Shown in pieces: positions 1 to 9,695 of a stretch of DNA of 64,000 bases. The stretch spans positions 1,364,001 through 1,428,000 of the forward strand of contig JANTUC010000003.1 in NCBI GenBank assembly GCA_026873275.1, in the 5' to 3' direction. The DNA comes from Pseudopithomyces maydicus. Its lineage: Eukaryota > Ascomycota > Dothideomycetes > Pleosporales > Didymosphaeriaceae. The notes beneath the pieces are model-generated. The model was given only the letters and a program-made list of their open reading frames with translations, had not been told where the DNA came from and did no database searches. The position numbers were made by a program, and so were the translations under genes. Each line of letters starts with the position of its first letter. The first letter of the stretch is position 1.

Positions 1-1114
1 GCGAAGCGCAGTAGAAGCGACTACGTCAGCAAGACAATCTGCCCTGGGTGGCGATGGCGTCCGACTTGGGGCAGGATGCTGGGCCTCGTGGACGCGGTGG
101 GTGGTGGGCGCTGCAGACCAGAAGCGAATGCAAACGGGCGCAGCGATGGCTGTGGATTGCTCAGAGCCTTGGCTGCATGATGTTGTGGGAGGCGGGCGGA
201 GGCGGGGCATTCGGCCTGGTTGGGCATTATGGCGACGGGTGGGAAGCAGCAAGCATGGTGGTGCACAGCAAGCATGGTGGTGCAAAGAAGCTTCCAGGAC
301 CCACCGACGGCGGACGGTCGGTCAGGAAGTTAGTCCTGACTCTTTTGAGTCGCCGGAGGGATGTTGTAGGTAGGTAGGTACAGCATCACGTGACTGAACC
401 CACCCCGGGGGCCCGGGCTCAATCTCAATGGCTCTACCGTAGACTACCGTAGGGCCCCGCACAACCAGCACCAGAAACCGTGACGGGGAGATGTACTTGG
501 ATGGCGTATATGGCACACAACAGGCGGGCCTGAACCGAAGCTGTTGCTGTCTTGACGTCTTCGTCTAGTCACCTGCAAGATGGACTCCCGAGGTCCCACC
601 CCGCCCTCGTCCACGAGTGTCCTCTCACAAGCACCACCACAATGTGCCTGAACGTCTGCAGACGAAGCAGCCCTTCGACCTACGGTAGATAGTTGTTTAC
701 CAGTGCTCCACAACGCTCCGGTAGCGGTCGCATGCTAGCAAAAGCTTGGCCCGGCTAACGACGGCGATTGGCCCATCACATGCTGCATCGTCCCGGGATC
801 CTCGACAGGACCAGCCTGTATGCCATGGCCTGTTGCCACAGCCACCGAGCTGCTGCCACCGCCGCGCTCCTGAGACGACGCTCGACAATACCATGTGCAG
901 CCCAGAACGAGGGTAGCCGCCCATCCACGCCCTCCTTGCCCGCCCTCTAACAACAAGACAACAAGACCCAGCCCAGAGCTCGTTGGAGGCGGGGTGAGAC
1001 CGGCGGGCCTGCTGCCACACCCTCCAGCCTCGCGGCACTCGCTGCACTCCTGCTCTCCATCGTCCACCCACCTCTCGCCCCTCTCGCCCCTCTCACCCCT
1101 CTCGTCCCTCTCGC
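1..1114. other. Intergenic region upstream of the BTB gene
   Basis: No coding sequence with a coherent protein is seen; the open frames are GC-rich chance frames. The region holds a (GTAG)n stretch at 366-381, two copies of CTACCGTAG at 434-442 and 444-452 and the reverse complement CTACGGTAG at 680-688. The last 50 bases before the BTB start codon are a pyrimidine-rich tandem repeat, listed separately. Confidence 0.6.
1069..1113 (+). repeat. Pyrimidine-rich short tandem repeat in the BTB 5' leader
   Basis: Four to five imperfect copies of a 10-base CCCTCTCGCC-like unit end directly at the ATG at 1115. CT-rich tracts at this position are common in fungal core promoters and leaders, so this is probably the transcription-start or leader region of the BTB gene. 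Confidence 0.6.
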
Positions 1115-2626
1115 ATGGTTTCCTACCCCGACTCGCACGGCGCAGAGCGCTCGCTCACCATCCGCCGTCCGCCCTCGGTCGCCTCGCACTCGTCGCGTGC
1201 TTCCACCGTCCGCAGGCACCGCCCGCACCGCTCGCACTTCGGAGGCGCCTCGTACCAGCCGCAGAACGAGTTCCCCGTCTTCACCCACACGGGCGACGTC
1301 GAGATCGTCATTGCGAACGGCAGAAAAGAGCAGCGCTATCTGCTCCACAAGCTCATCCTGGCACAATGCTCCGGCTTCTTCGAGGCCGGCTTGAGCGACG
1401 AGTGGGCCACCGCCGGCGAGGGGGCTGCCCAGAACCCGACCTCCGCAGCGCTGGCCAGAGTGCCCCAGAGCGCACTGCCAGAAAAGAACATGTGGAAGTA
1501 CGAGTTGGACTGGGGCCGGAACGACGACGACATTCCTATGCTGATCCAGAAGGTATCACCGACGCTCCTTGGGCCCCACGCCCACGCTGACCCCATCCAG
1601 AAAGCCCAGTCCACACTGTTTGGAGGCGATGCTGCCTCCTCACAACCGCCCGCCCTGCGCAACAAACCGCCACCGCCCCAAGCAGGCTTCTTCCGCAGCA
1701 TGGCCAACTTCTCGTCTCTCCACGTCCCCACTACCCCAAGCGACCCTGACGACGACACTTTTCGGGACTACGACAATCTTCTCCGCGTCTTCTACAACTA
1801 TCCGCCTGCCTTGGATCCCGTCAACATTGCGAATGCCTACGTTGAATGCAAGTCGCTCCTGCAGCTTGCCGACATGTACGATGCGCTCGACGTCATCGGT
1901 CCTCGGGTAGACCACCATTTGTTGCGCTTTCAAGGCCGCCTTTGGAAACAGATCGCCAAATACCCCCCGAGCTACCTCAAGTTGGGCTACATGGCACGCA
2001 GCAAAGCAATCTTCTCAGAAGCCATGGTGCATGTGGTTGGTCAATGGCCGCAGGGCATGAACCAGCTTAGAGGCCAAGTTGCAGAGCCGGTGCTCGAAGT
2101 AATTGAAGACAAGGTCGATGAGATGGACGAACTCAAGGCGAAAGTCGAAGTCAAACTGTTTCGATTGACTCTTACAACGAGCAGAGGTGAACGCGTGTCG
2201 CCCTCCAACAACTGGCTGGAGTGGATGGCCATCTCTCTCTTCCGACAGTGGCTTGCAGAAAATACCACGCCGCCACCCGCACCCATTCTCAAATCTCCAC
2301 GGCACCCTTCGCGAAATGGAGAGAACACATCTCTACCACCCCCACCACCATTCAATACTGGGCGTATATTCAGACTTCTAGGCACCGGCGGACCGAGTTA
2401 TCTAGCGCATGACGAGTGCAAGCGTTTCCTCAAGTTGAGTCCCGAGCATTACAATCGCGATAATCTGAAACGTTTCGAGAGAAGGGTCGAGGAGATCAAG
2501 AACAAGGCCAAAGACGCCGTGAAACCTTTGATGAGAAATTTCCTCGAGTTGGATCTAAGAGAAGGCGGCCTACCCTATCTGACATGTACACGGATAGATC
2601 CTCAGGACTTCCCCTGGGATGAGTGA
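1115..2626 (+). CDS. BTB/POZ domain protein
   Basis: Single-exon gene for 503 residues starting at ATG 1115. After a basic Ser/Arg-rich leader of about 50 residues, residues 55-100 read as the first half of a BTB/POZ fold (FTHTGDVEIVIANGRKEQRY, then LLHKLILAQCSGFFEAGLS). In the usual BTB domain this Hxxxxxxxx SxxF segment is followed at once by the second half; here a Pro- and Ala-rich insertion of about 115 residues intervenes before the helical segment near residues 215-265 (YDNLLRVFYNYPPALD, CKSLLQLADMYDALDVIGPR). The rest is a helical C-terminal part without a motif I can name. BTB proteins usually act as protein-interaction or cullin-3 adaptor modules; which applies here is not shown. 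The neighbour downstream is on the same strand but separated by 760 bases. Confidence 0.85.
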   Translation: MVSYPDSHGAERSLTIRRPPSVASHSSRASTVRRHRPHRSHFGGASYQPQNEFPVFTHTGDVEIVIANGRKEQRYLLHKLILAQCSGFFEAGLSDEWATAGEGAAQNPTSAALARVPQSALPEKNMWKYELDWGRNDDDIPMLIQKVSPTLLGPHAHADPIQKAQSTLFGGDAASSQPPALRNKPPPPQAGFFRSMANFSSLHVPTTPSDPDDDTFRDYDNLLRVFYNYPPALDPVNIANAYVECKSLLQLADMYDALDVIGPRVDHHLLRFQGRLWKQIAKYPPSYLKLGYMARSKAIFSEAMVHVVGQWPQGMNQLRGQVAEPVLEVIEDKVDEMDELKAKVEVKLFRLTLTTSRGERVSPSNNWLEWMAISLFRQWLAENTTPPPAPILKSPRHPSRNGENTSLPPPPPFNTGRIFRLLGTGGPSYLAHDECKRFLKLSPEHYNRDNLKRFERRVEEIKNKAKDAVKPLMRNFLELDLREGGLPYLTCTRIDPQDFPWDE

Positions 2627-3387
2627 GTCTTGGTTCAAGAAAGGCGGCAATGCATTTGTGTGATACCCATTGGAACGATTTTAAGAGTTTGGTCTGGCAT
2701 GGCGCAGTGGAGCGCTTTTGGATTTGCAAGAGATGGTGATTTGGCGCCAGATACCCTAGTTTGACTTTTCGTAGTCTTTGATTGTCACGTTTTCTTCATC
2801 TGCGTTGGAAGGTGGACTATAATGCGAGGACGAGGATGCCGTGCCGGACACGACTTCTCTGCCATGGAATACGAACGAATTTGATGCTAAGATGCTCTGT
2901 CTTGATGAACCGTCTACTATTGCCACGCCAACAATTTCGAGCTACCTTCGAACGCCCGACCCGGCCGTCGCACCGTCACGTGGCTAAGGCTATCACGCGC
3001 TTGGCACTCGCGTTTTGGTCCTGTGCTTGCGTAATGGTAGGCTTGGCAACCCTCCACTATATTGAGCCCCACTGCCTTTGTATCAATGCGCTCTCTTCAC
3101 CACAGCCCGCAGAAGTCTCCCTCTACCCAGAACACGGCTAGAGATACACATATCTGCAGACCTCATCCTGGTACCCCGCGGTCCGCACCACCTCTTCTTG
3201 CGCGTGGCGCCTTGCTCATCGAATTTGAATCGCTCGTTGATTAAACAACAAGGAAGCCGCTCACCACGAAAGTGTGCATTCGACTCTATCACTCGATCAT
3301 TTCCCGCCTGGATGAAACCACTCGTGACCGGGAGACAACAAGACTTTGATATCTCGACTTCTTCACTCGTGCTCACAAACGTAGGCC
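2627..3387. other. Intergenic, BTB terminator and promoter of the next gene
   Basis: No convincing coding sequence. It should contain the BTB 3' untranslated region and the promoter of the gene starting at 3388. Both flanking genes are on the plus strand. Confidence 0.5.
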
Positions 3388-4812
3388 ATGGAGAGCCTCC
3401 CCAGAAGTTCTCAACTCGCCAAACCGATTGAGGTACCACAGGACGCAAAGCGTACCCCAGGTTCCATCTCAATCAGTGGCTTCATGCTTAAGAAGAAGAA
3501 CCTGGGTATTAGCAAGGCCACACAAATCGGACCATCCCAGACCAAGTCTATTACCGATAATCGCGTCAGAGGTAGTCAGACTCTATCTGCATCCAAAACC
3601 GATGCCGCCCCGGCACAAACGGCTAGTGGAGCTAAGATACTACCTGCTATACGCGAAGACGTGGTGTGTTCTCGTCAAGAAAAGCTCGGGGTTCATGAGC
3701 CTCAGCAGACTACACATTCAATCAGCCCTGCGGCATCTCGCCAGCCATTATCAACGGTTTCGAAGAATTGGGCCTCTTTGAATCCCATCTTCGACGATAC
3801 AATGAGCCAGGTAGAGGCACAGAAGCGAGCTGAATCTCAACGAATACGTCGGGAGCTTTCGAGGCAGGCTGCTCGTGCCCATCGGCTGCAGGCCATCAGT
3901 TCAGCTTCCGTTCTACTCAACGAGCCGGAAGGCACTCATACGATAGCTGCTGTCGACACCATGCCTTCTGTCGAAAACACGCCTATCAACACCGAGACTC
4001 GCTTCGTGTTGGTAAATCATGATCCTGGATCATCATTTGACATTAATGTTGGCGATTCCATTGACAGCGGTTCGATCGCTATTGAGAACATTGCTGAAGA
4101 AAATACTGAAGCTACGGTTGAACGTTTTGTCGCTGAGCTGGAGCAGTTGACAGTCCCGGCGAACGAAGAACATCCTCAGAAACCCAACGATCCTCACCCT
4201 GACGAATTTTGGCGTGCGATCTGCATGATTTTCGTTGCTGGCTTTTGGCTTCTGGTTGCACTCAGCATGTTCCTCGAGTTTTGGGTACTTCTCCCTGGCA
4301 TAGGTATGCTAAAAAATACGGTCAAGTTTGTTGGTCCATATCTCGGGATAGGGCTCACTGCAACGGGCCGCGGCGTGAAGGCCTTCGTTGGGTCTTTTAT
4401 TAAAGATACCGCTCGGCCGCCTTTGCGATCAAAGCTTACTCAGTACGAATTCAAGAAGTGCAAGCTCGCAGATCGGTATTCAAAAGAGGAGTACCCGGGG
4501 TTCAAGCAAGGCATACGCCAGTCGACCCACTTTTCCGAAGCCGACATCGATCTCCTTTTGCTCAACACAAATCGCGACACCCGCATCGACCGCGAGGGCC
4601 CTACAGCGTTTTGTTCATGCCTAGAAGAGAATCGTCGTGCTGTCAATAACTGCGCTGATGTTGGAGACTTCCTATTGCTTCTCCAAAGGTGCATCGCCCT
4701 TCATGACTTCTTCGACATTTGGCAAGATAACAACGCGAGTAGCAGTAGTGGAGATTCACAATCCTCTCTCCCTCATTTCACGCAAGTATTCGATTCTCTC
4801 ATTTTTAATTGA
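3388..4812 (+). CDS. Putative membrane protein of unknown function
   Basis: Single-exon gene for 474 residues from ATG 3388 to TGA 4810-4812. The first 270 residues are polar, Ser/Thr-rich and probably disordered, with a short Arg-rich coiled stretch around residues 145-170 (QKRAESQRIRRELSRQAARA). A strong hydrophobic stretch at about residues 276-300 (ICMIFVAGFWLLVALSMFLE) is followed by a second, weaker one to about residue 330, suggesting one or two membrane passes. The remaining 140 residues are soluble with several Cys. I do not recognise the family. The arrangement (long cytosolic head, membrane segment, short tail) would suit an ER or nuclear-envelope protein, but this is a guess. Confidence 0.7.
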   Translation: MESLPRSSQLAKPIEVPQDAKRTPGSISISGFMLKKKNLGISKATQIGPSQTKSITDNRVRGSQTLSASKTDAAPAQTASGAKILPAIREDVVCSRQEKLGVHEPQQTTHSISPAASRQPLSTVSKNWASLNPIFDDTMSQVEAQKRAESQRIRRELSRQAARAHRLQAISSASVLLNEPEGTHTIAAVDTMPSVENTPINTETRFVLVNHDPGSSFDINVGDSIDSGSIAIENIAEENTEATVERFVAELEQLTVPANEEHPQKPNDPHPDEFWRAICMIFVAGFWLLVALSMFLEFWVLLPGIGMLKNTVKFVGPYLGIGLTATGRGVKAFVGSFIKDTARPPLRSKLTQYEFKKCKLADRYSKEEYPGFKQGIRQSTHFSEADIDLLLLNTNRDTRIDREGPTAFCSCLEENRRAVNNCADVGDFLLLLQRCIALHDFFDIWQDNNASSSSGDSQSSLPHFTQVFDSLIFN

Positions 4813-5093
4813 GCTTGCGCTTGGATACAGGGCGAATGCAACCGGACAGTGAGGTCACGTTGACAGCCACAATCTCCTTGAAACCTAGCAATCACGAGAT
4901 TGGGCCTTCACTGCTTCATCTTCTTCTTTCCTTCGCGCTTGACGCGGCATGCTTTCTTACACGTTCCAGTATCCCAGGCGGACGGGATCGAAATTAGAAG
5001 GCGTCAGAAAAAAAGAACACCACCAACGGAATGTTATATAAAAAAACCCAATTGGCGTATGCGGTGTGTATAAGAGAGTGTTATGCTTATTTG

Positions 5094-5095
<2 letters not shown>

Positions 5096-5126
<31 letters not shown>
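5096..5126 (+). repeat. Poly-T tract of 31 bases
   Basis: An uninterrupted run of T from 5096 to 5126. It lies about 285 bases after the stop codon of the membrane-protein gene. It could be a poly-A retrocopy end read on the other strand or simple homopolymer expansion; nothing else retroposon-like is visible beside it. Confidence 0.9.
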
Positions 5127-5128
<2 letters not shown>

Positions 5129-5200
5129 GAAGAGGCAGCGTTTCATACCCAGTCTGTACCAGTTTGTACTCATTCGTAACTGTTTAGGGCAGCTCTCATT

Positions 5201-5281
5201 TGCTTTTACTGCTTATACTGCTTTTACTGCTTATACTGCTTATACTGCTTATACTGCTTATACTGCTTTTACTGCTTATAT
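5201..5281 (+). repeat. 9-base tandem repeat, TTATACTGC/TTTTACTGC units
   Basis: About nine head-to-tail copies of TTATACTGC, some with TTTT in place of TTAT. The unit length is a multiple of three, so every frame is open across it and encodes simple peptides such as AYTAYTAFT, but there is no supporting gene structure. Confidence 0.9.
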
Positions 5282-6235
5282 TTACTTTCAGGTTTCTCTC
5301 TTTCAATGAGAAGATAGAAGTAGCAACCTATAGAGCACAAAAAATTAAAAAAAAAAGAATCTACTATATATATGTAATAGTGATGCTTCCTGCTTAATGT
5401 ATTTATAGGGTTGTGTCGGTCCTAAAGGTGTGCTTTCAATATTATCGTAACAGGTATAACCAGATCACCATATCGACAGAGGCTGAATAGCGAATTGAAT
5501 AAAATGAAACGATTGGAAAGTACGCAGTAAGAAAGAATGTGACGTGTTAATAAATGTATAAGAATTTTAAAATGATAAGAGAGTGAAAAGAAATACACAT
5601 CCCTTCCCAGCACTGTAGATAATGATAAATGTTGTGTAAATCTTAGAAATCATAGTTCTGTTACGTTATCTTTAATCTTTTACGCTTATGGCACCTGACA
5701 GAAATACAAATGTGTGCTTTCCGCGGCACAAAGTGTCATTTATCCAATGCGAAAGTGGGGTATGGTTTTCAATTAACGTCGTAAAAACCTGTACAGGTCA
5801 TGCCGACTCCAGCCACCAAGGGCAAACTAGACGCAACGAATCCAATGGTAATAAGGGCAAAACAAGCGAAAGTGGGGTAGGCAAAAGGGATATTAAATTG
5901 CATGGTTTGATCGCCACACTATTCGCCTACATAAAAAAGTGGAGGATCCGGATCTGTCTTGTTGGCTCACTGCATTGCAGTGAAAGAAGCTACGTCCTAT
6001 CACACCGCAATATCCAGTGTATCAGCACTGTAGGCCTTGAGCGCTCTTACCAAACACTACTCAAAGGCCGATTAGCAAGATTTCCATCAACGGAAATACA
6101 TTGGGACATTACTATAAGAAAAAAATAGGATAGTATATATGATGAATGAAAGCTCACATAAGGTTCTCTACATCATTGGTTCCTCTTTGCTTCTGTTCAT
6201 ACTCATGTCTTGCTACCCTGTCGCCGCACCTGCTC

Positions 6236-8403
6236 TTATTCTCTCCATACCAGAGATTTCTGCATTGAGAGCCCCACTGCTGTAAGATTTGCCTCTGTAT
6301 TTTCGGGTTCTTGTTTTTCAATCTCTTTCTGTTCCTTTCTCTCCTCTTCCTCTCTTTCCAACCTCTCTCTCTCGTTCCGATCTCGCTCTCGCTCCTCTTT
6401 CTCCTTCTCCAGTCTCTCTTTTTCCATGTTCTCCATCCATTCATCGTTCTTTCTTTTCTCTTCCTCTAAATTCTTCTGCATATCCGCCTCCGCATCCTCC
6501 CGCCCCTTTTGCCGCCACCATCCTCATCCTCATGAAACCAGACTCCTTTATGGTCTTCGAAAACGTCATTGATAAGCTCGTATGTTCCGCAGACTCCGTC
6601 AACTTCACCCCACGGTAGCCATAATCTCGACTCAGCTGTCCACACTCCTCCACGACCTCCGCGTTGGTCCCACAGAAGATCGCCTCCGACAGCTGCGGTA
6701 TGGTAACCTACAGGCGATTGGGGAGTGCGAAAGTAGCGACGTAGGAGAGCGCGCTCGTATCCTGCATACCAAAGAGATCTCCAAGTTATGTTTGCGGCAT
6801 AAGAATGCCCACCAGCGATTATCGAGCTGCGATTTTCATGTTGTCCTTCATCTTTGGAGGACTGCCGGCGGTATGTCACATGGAAGGTTGCAGGGATGAC
6901 ACCTGTATACGTATTTTGGATCAGCGAAACATTCGTCCAGGATGTATCTCGGCGGGGCATTTTGTCGAGCCCATACTTGTACTCTAGTTTTTCAATGTAG
7001 GCTGCTTTATCGTTAGGAGAAGGATCATTGTTGGAGTCATCCGGCCTCCAAAATGGACCTGTCGCGTTGATGAAAGCGGGTGGGAGGTATTTGAGCAATC
7101 TGCCATGTCGTGGTCGGTGTTCCGAGTATCCAGAGTTCACTGCGAGGAGTTCATCTGCAACACAATTGGTCAGGGGCTGAAATAACGTATGCATATAATC
7201 TAGGCCGATGGAAAACTCGTATTGGCGGCCCATCTGCAATGTAAATTTCCTTGTCTCTGTGCGGCTCCCAAGGCCGGTCAGTGTTTTAGTAATATAGTCA
7301 AATGCTTTGAGAAACGTTGGTTGTCTTTTTCTTTTGATGGTCTCTCTTGCCAGCATCTGTTCGAAAAAGAGAGTGCTCATGACTGATTGTAATGTGGTGG
7401 ACTGGGATTTCGTCTTCTCGAACATACTTGCTGCTGTTTGAAATAAGATCCTCAATTCTTTGGCTGGTCCCATGACCATATCGGCATTCAGATATGCCGC
7501 AGGTGAAAAGGTCGTTCTGTCGATGGGGCCCTTCCCAGCACGGTATAGATCTTTTGGAATTAGAGGCGATGACGACATGTAGCTACATGCAGTGTGGTCT
7601 TCATCGCACGTCCTTTTTGCCCCAAACATAATGGTCTGTGTGTAACCCTTTCCAAAGATACTCTTTACCCGTCTGTTTGAGTCCTGCATTGTATGCATGT
7701 ATTGTCTGATCATGATTTCGCTTGGTAGTTGGAACCATGTGTTCCTTCCATCTACGAGCATGACTAGATCATTGTCTTGGACGATTTTTTTATCTTCAAG
7801 GTAAGCCAGCATACCTTTCAGCTTCTCTTGCTCCCACTCCGGCTCCTTCTCTGGTCTTCCAAATACGCTGACGATTGTTGGAGGCGGATAGTTCATGATC
7901 ATCGCGGATAGGGTAGATTTGCAAAACTCGTGGTCATGTTCGAGAGCGGACAAGACCAAATGGAAGTTGGGGGATGCCTTGTGCAGCCTGGCTGGTGGGT
8001 GGACAATGGTTCCGTTCTCGAGCTGCAGTGCGGTACTCGACGGTTGACGAATGGATATCGGTATAGATGACGGAAGATATGGCAGCTGCGGTCGCCAGGA
8101 GGAGAGTTGGTAGTAACTCGACGAGATGGTACTGTACGACGAGGAAAGTGCCTCCACGACCATGTCAGCATTGACCCCAGACAGTTTATGTGGCCTGCAA
8201 AGCTCAAGGGAGGAAATGCTTACCTCTGATCGCCTGGCAATTGCCATGAAGAATACTACAATGGATAACAAGACAGTCAAAATGGCAAGTCGTCCCCGTC
8301 TCCCGCACGCCCACTGTACGGCTGCATTGCCAGGCCTTAGTTGCGCATAACTCGGTGATTGGGGAGGTCTCGCCCACGGAGCTTCTAGATGAATACGTGC
8401 CAT
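6236..8403 (-). CDS. Putative type II membrane glycosyltransferase-like protein, frame broken near 6506
   Basis: Read literally the frame runs from ATG 8403 to a stop at 6466 (645 residues). Residues 39-57 are a single membrane anchor after a basic cytosolic tail, giving a type II topology typical of Golgi enzymes. The lumenal part has a segment reminiscent of collagen-type glycosyltransferase donor sites (NDLVMLVDGRNTWFQLP near residue 235), several Cys and N-glycosylation sites (NAT, NVS, NRS, NIT). I infer a glycosyltransferase-like fold but cannot name the family. At 6503-6510 (C4T4 on the plus strand) one added base moves into a frame open for about 240 more bases, encoding a strongly charged coiled coil (EEEKRKNDEWMENMEKERLE) to a stop at 6236; the corrected length is 722 residues. 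Upstream, the frame stays open to 8589 without an ATG, so M at 8403 is preferred. A GTAAGC at 8218-8223 is in frame and may be unused. Confidence 0.7.
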
Positions 8404-9695
8404 CGCTGGATCGCCGGTCGTTAGGCGTCGTTTACGTGGCGAGGTTGCGGAAGAACGGAAAGCGAGTAGAGAGCAAGGAAGGAGCAATTCTCTACGGCCC
8501 ACCTCCAGGGCTCTAGTCGAATTAGCTGGTACCTGCACCTGGATGAGCAGACCACCATTTACGTGGACTTTCAGAGATTGTCGCTTCAATTATGCCCACA
8601 TATGCTGTTTTGTATCTCTCAGTGGCGCCTTGAGTGTTCGCGTACGACCTTGCTTCTCGTCTATGAACAGTTGCGCTCCCTTACTGGTCAACCCTTGTGA
8701 AGGCCAAATACTGTGGGCAAAAGCCTCGCAAAGTAGAAAAAGAACAAAGTGGAGAATAATGAACGGTACCCCAGGCGCGCTATATCGAATCTTTCTTTTG
8801 AGCTCGCATTCCTCCAGCACGTTACGTCAGCAATGCTAGGAGAGTCTAGGAACGTCACGTAGCAGCACAAGAGGTCCTTTCTGGTGGCACTCATGTTACC
8901 CCTGCTGAGGTATTGCATAGATTTTGCCATCGGAATGTCTCGCATAATTCTCTGCCATTAGTCTGGCAGCCCAGCCTTCGTACGAACGTCTCTCGCGACT
9001 CGTCCCGCCATGCTTTCACAGCAGCTCAACGTAACTGATTTCGGTAGATATATGCATAATGATGGCTAATAAATTGCACTCCAAACACACAGACCCGAGA
9101 CAAGCAATGCGAATAAAAGCGTTGTAGGCGTACATGAAGACCGAGGAAGACGCTTAAGGGAACACAATGTTTCGCGAACCCGTACCTAAATGTGACCGTA
9201 CCGTGTGACAGCTCCAGCACGGTAATAATTGGTAAAGGCTCGCACATGTCTCAATGACTGAACCGTTCTGGTGCCGCTATCACCATTTGATTCGCAAACG
9301 TCCTACGCTGCACAACGCCTGTGCTTCGCAAACAATCCAATAACTCCGTCTCAACACTGGTCCCAGAGGGTATCTTGCAAGTACACGCTCCCAAGCCCCA
9401 AACCCATTCATTTCCTAGACCCAAATTTCAAACTTAGATACCACACCACCTCAAATTCATCATTTCCTTTTTCATCACTCTTGCGAGAGGTGCCGGCCTA
9501 GGCACAGCGCCACCGTTTCTTGCATCACCCACAATGTGTCCATCGGGAATGGCATCTGACACCGGCCTTCTAGTGCCAGCCCTTGGCTCCAGAGCACCTG
9601 GTGACTCGCTTTACCAACAACGCAATCCCTCTCTTATAGACTTCTACATGTCACCAGTACATGTGCTCCGAAACTAAACGTTTCGAAGTGGCCAT
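8404..9695. other. Intergenic region, no gene seen
   Basis: About 1.3 kb between two minus-strand genes, presumably promoter of the glycosyltransferase-like gene and terminator of the J-domain gene. Open frames here are short with no recognisable protein and no convincing splice structure. Confidence 0.5.

Larger units (their letters stand above)
4813..6235. other. AT-rich convergent intergenic region
   Basis: The stretch between two convergent genes is visibly AT-rich from about 5030 to 5700 and contains a 31-T homopolymer and a 9-base tandem repeat, both listed. The open frames crossing it are low complexity or very short. I see no gene. Confidence 0.6.

Noticed and set aside
5203..5290. 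A repeat-encoded protein (TAYTAYTAF type)
   Set aside because: The open frame is a by-product of a nine-base repeat and lacks any gene structure.
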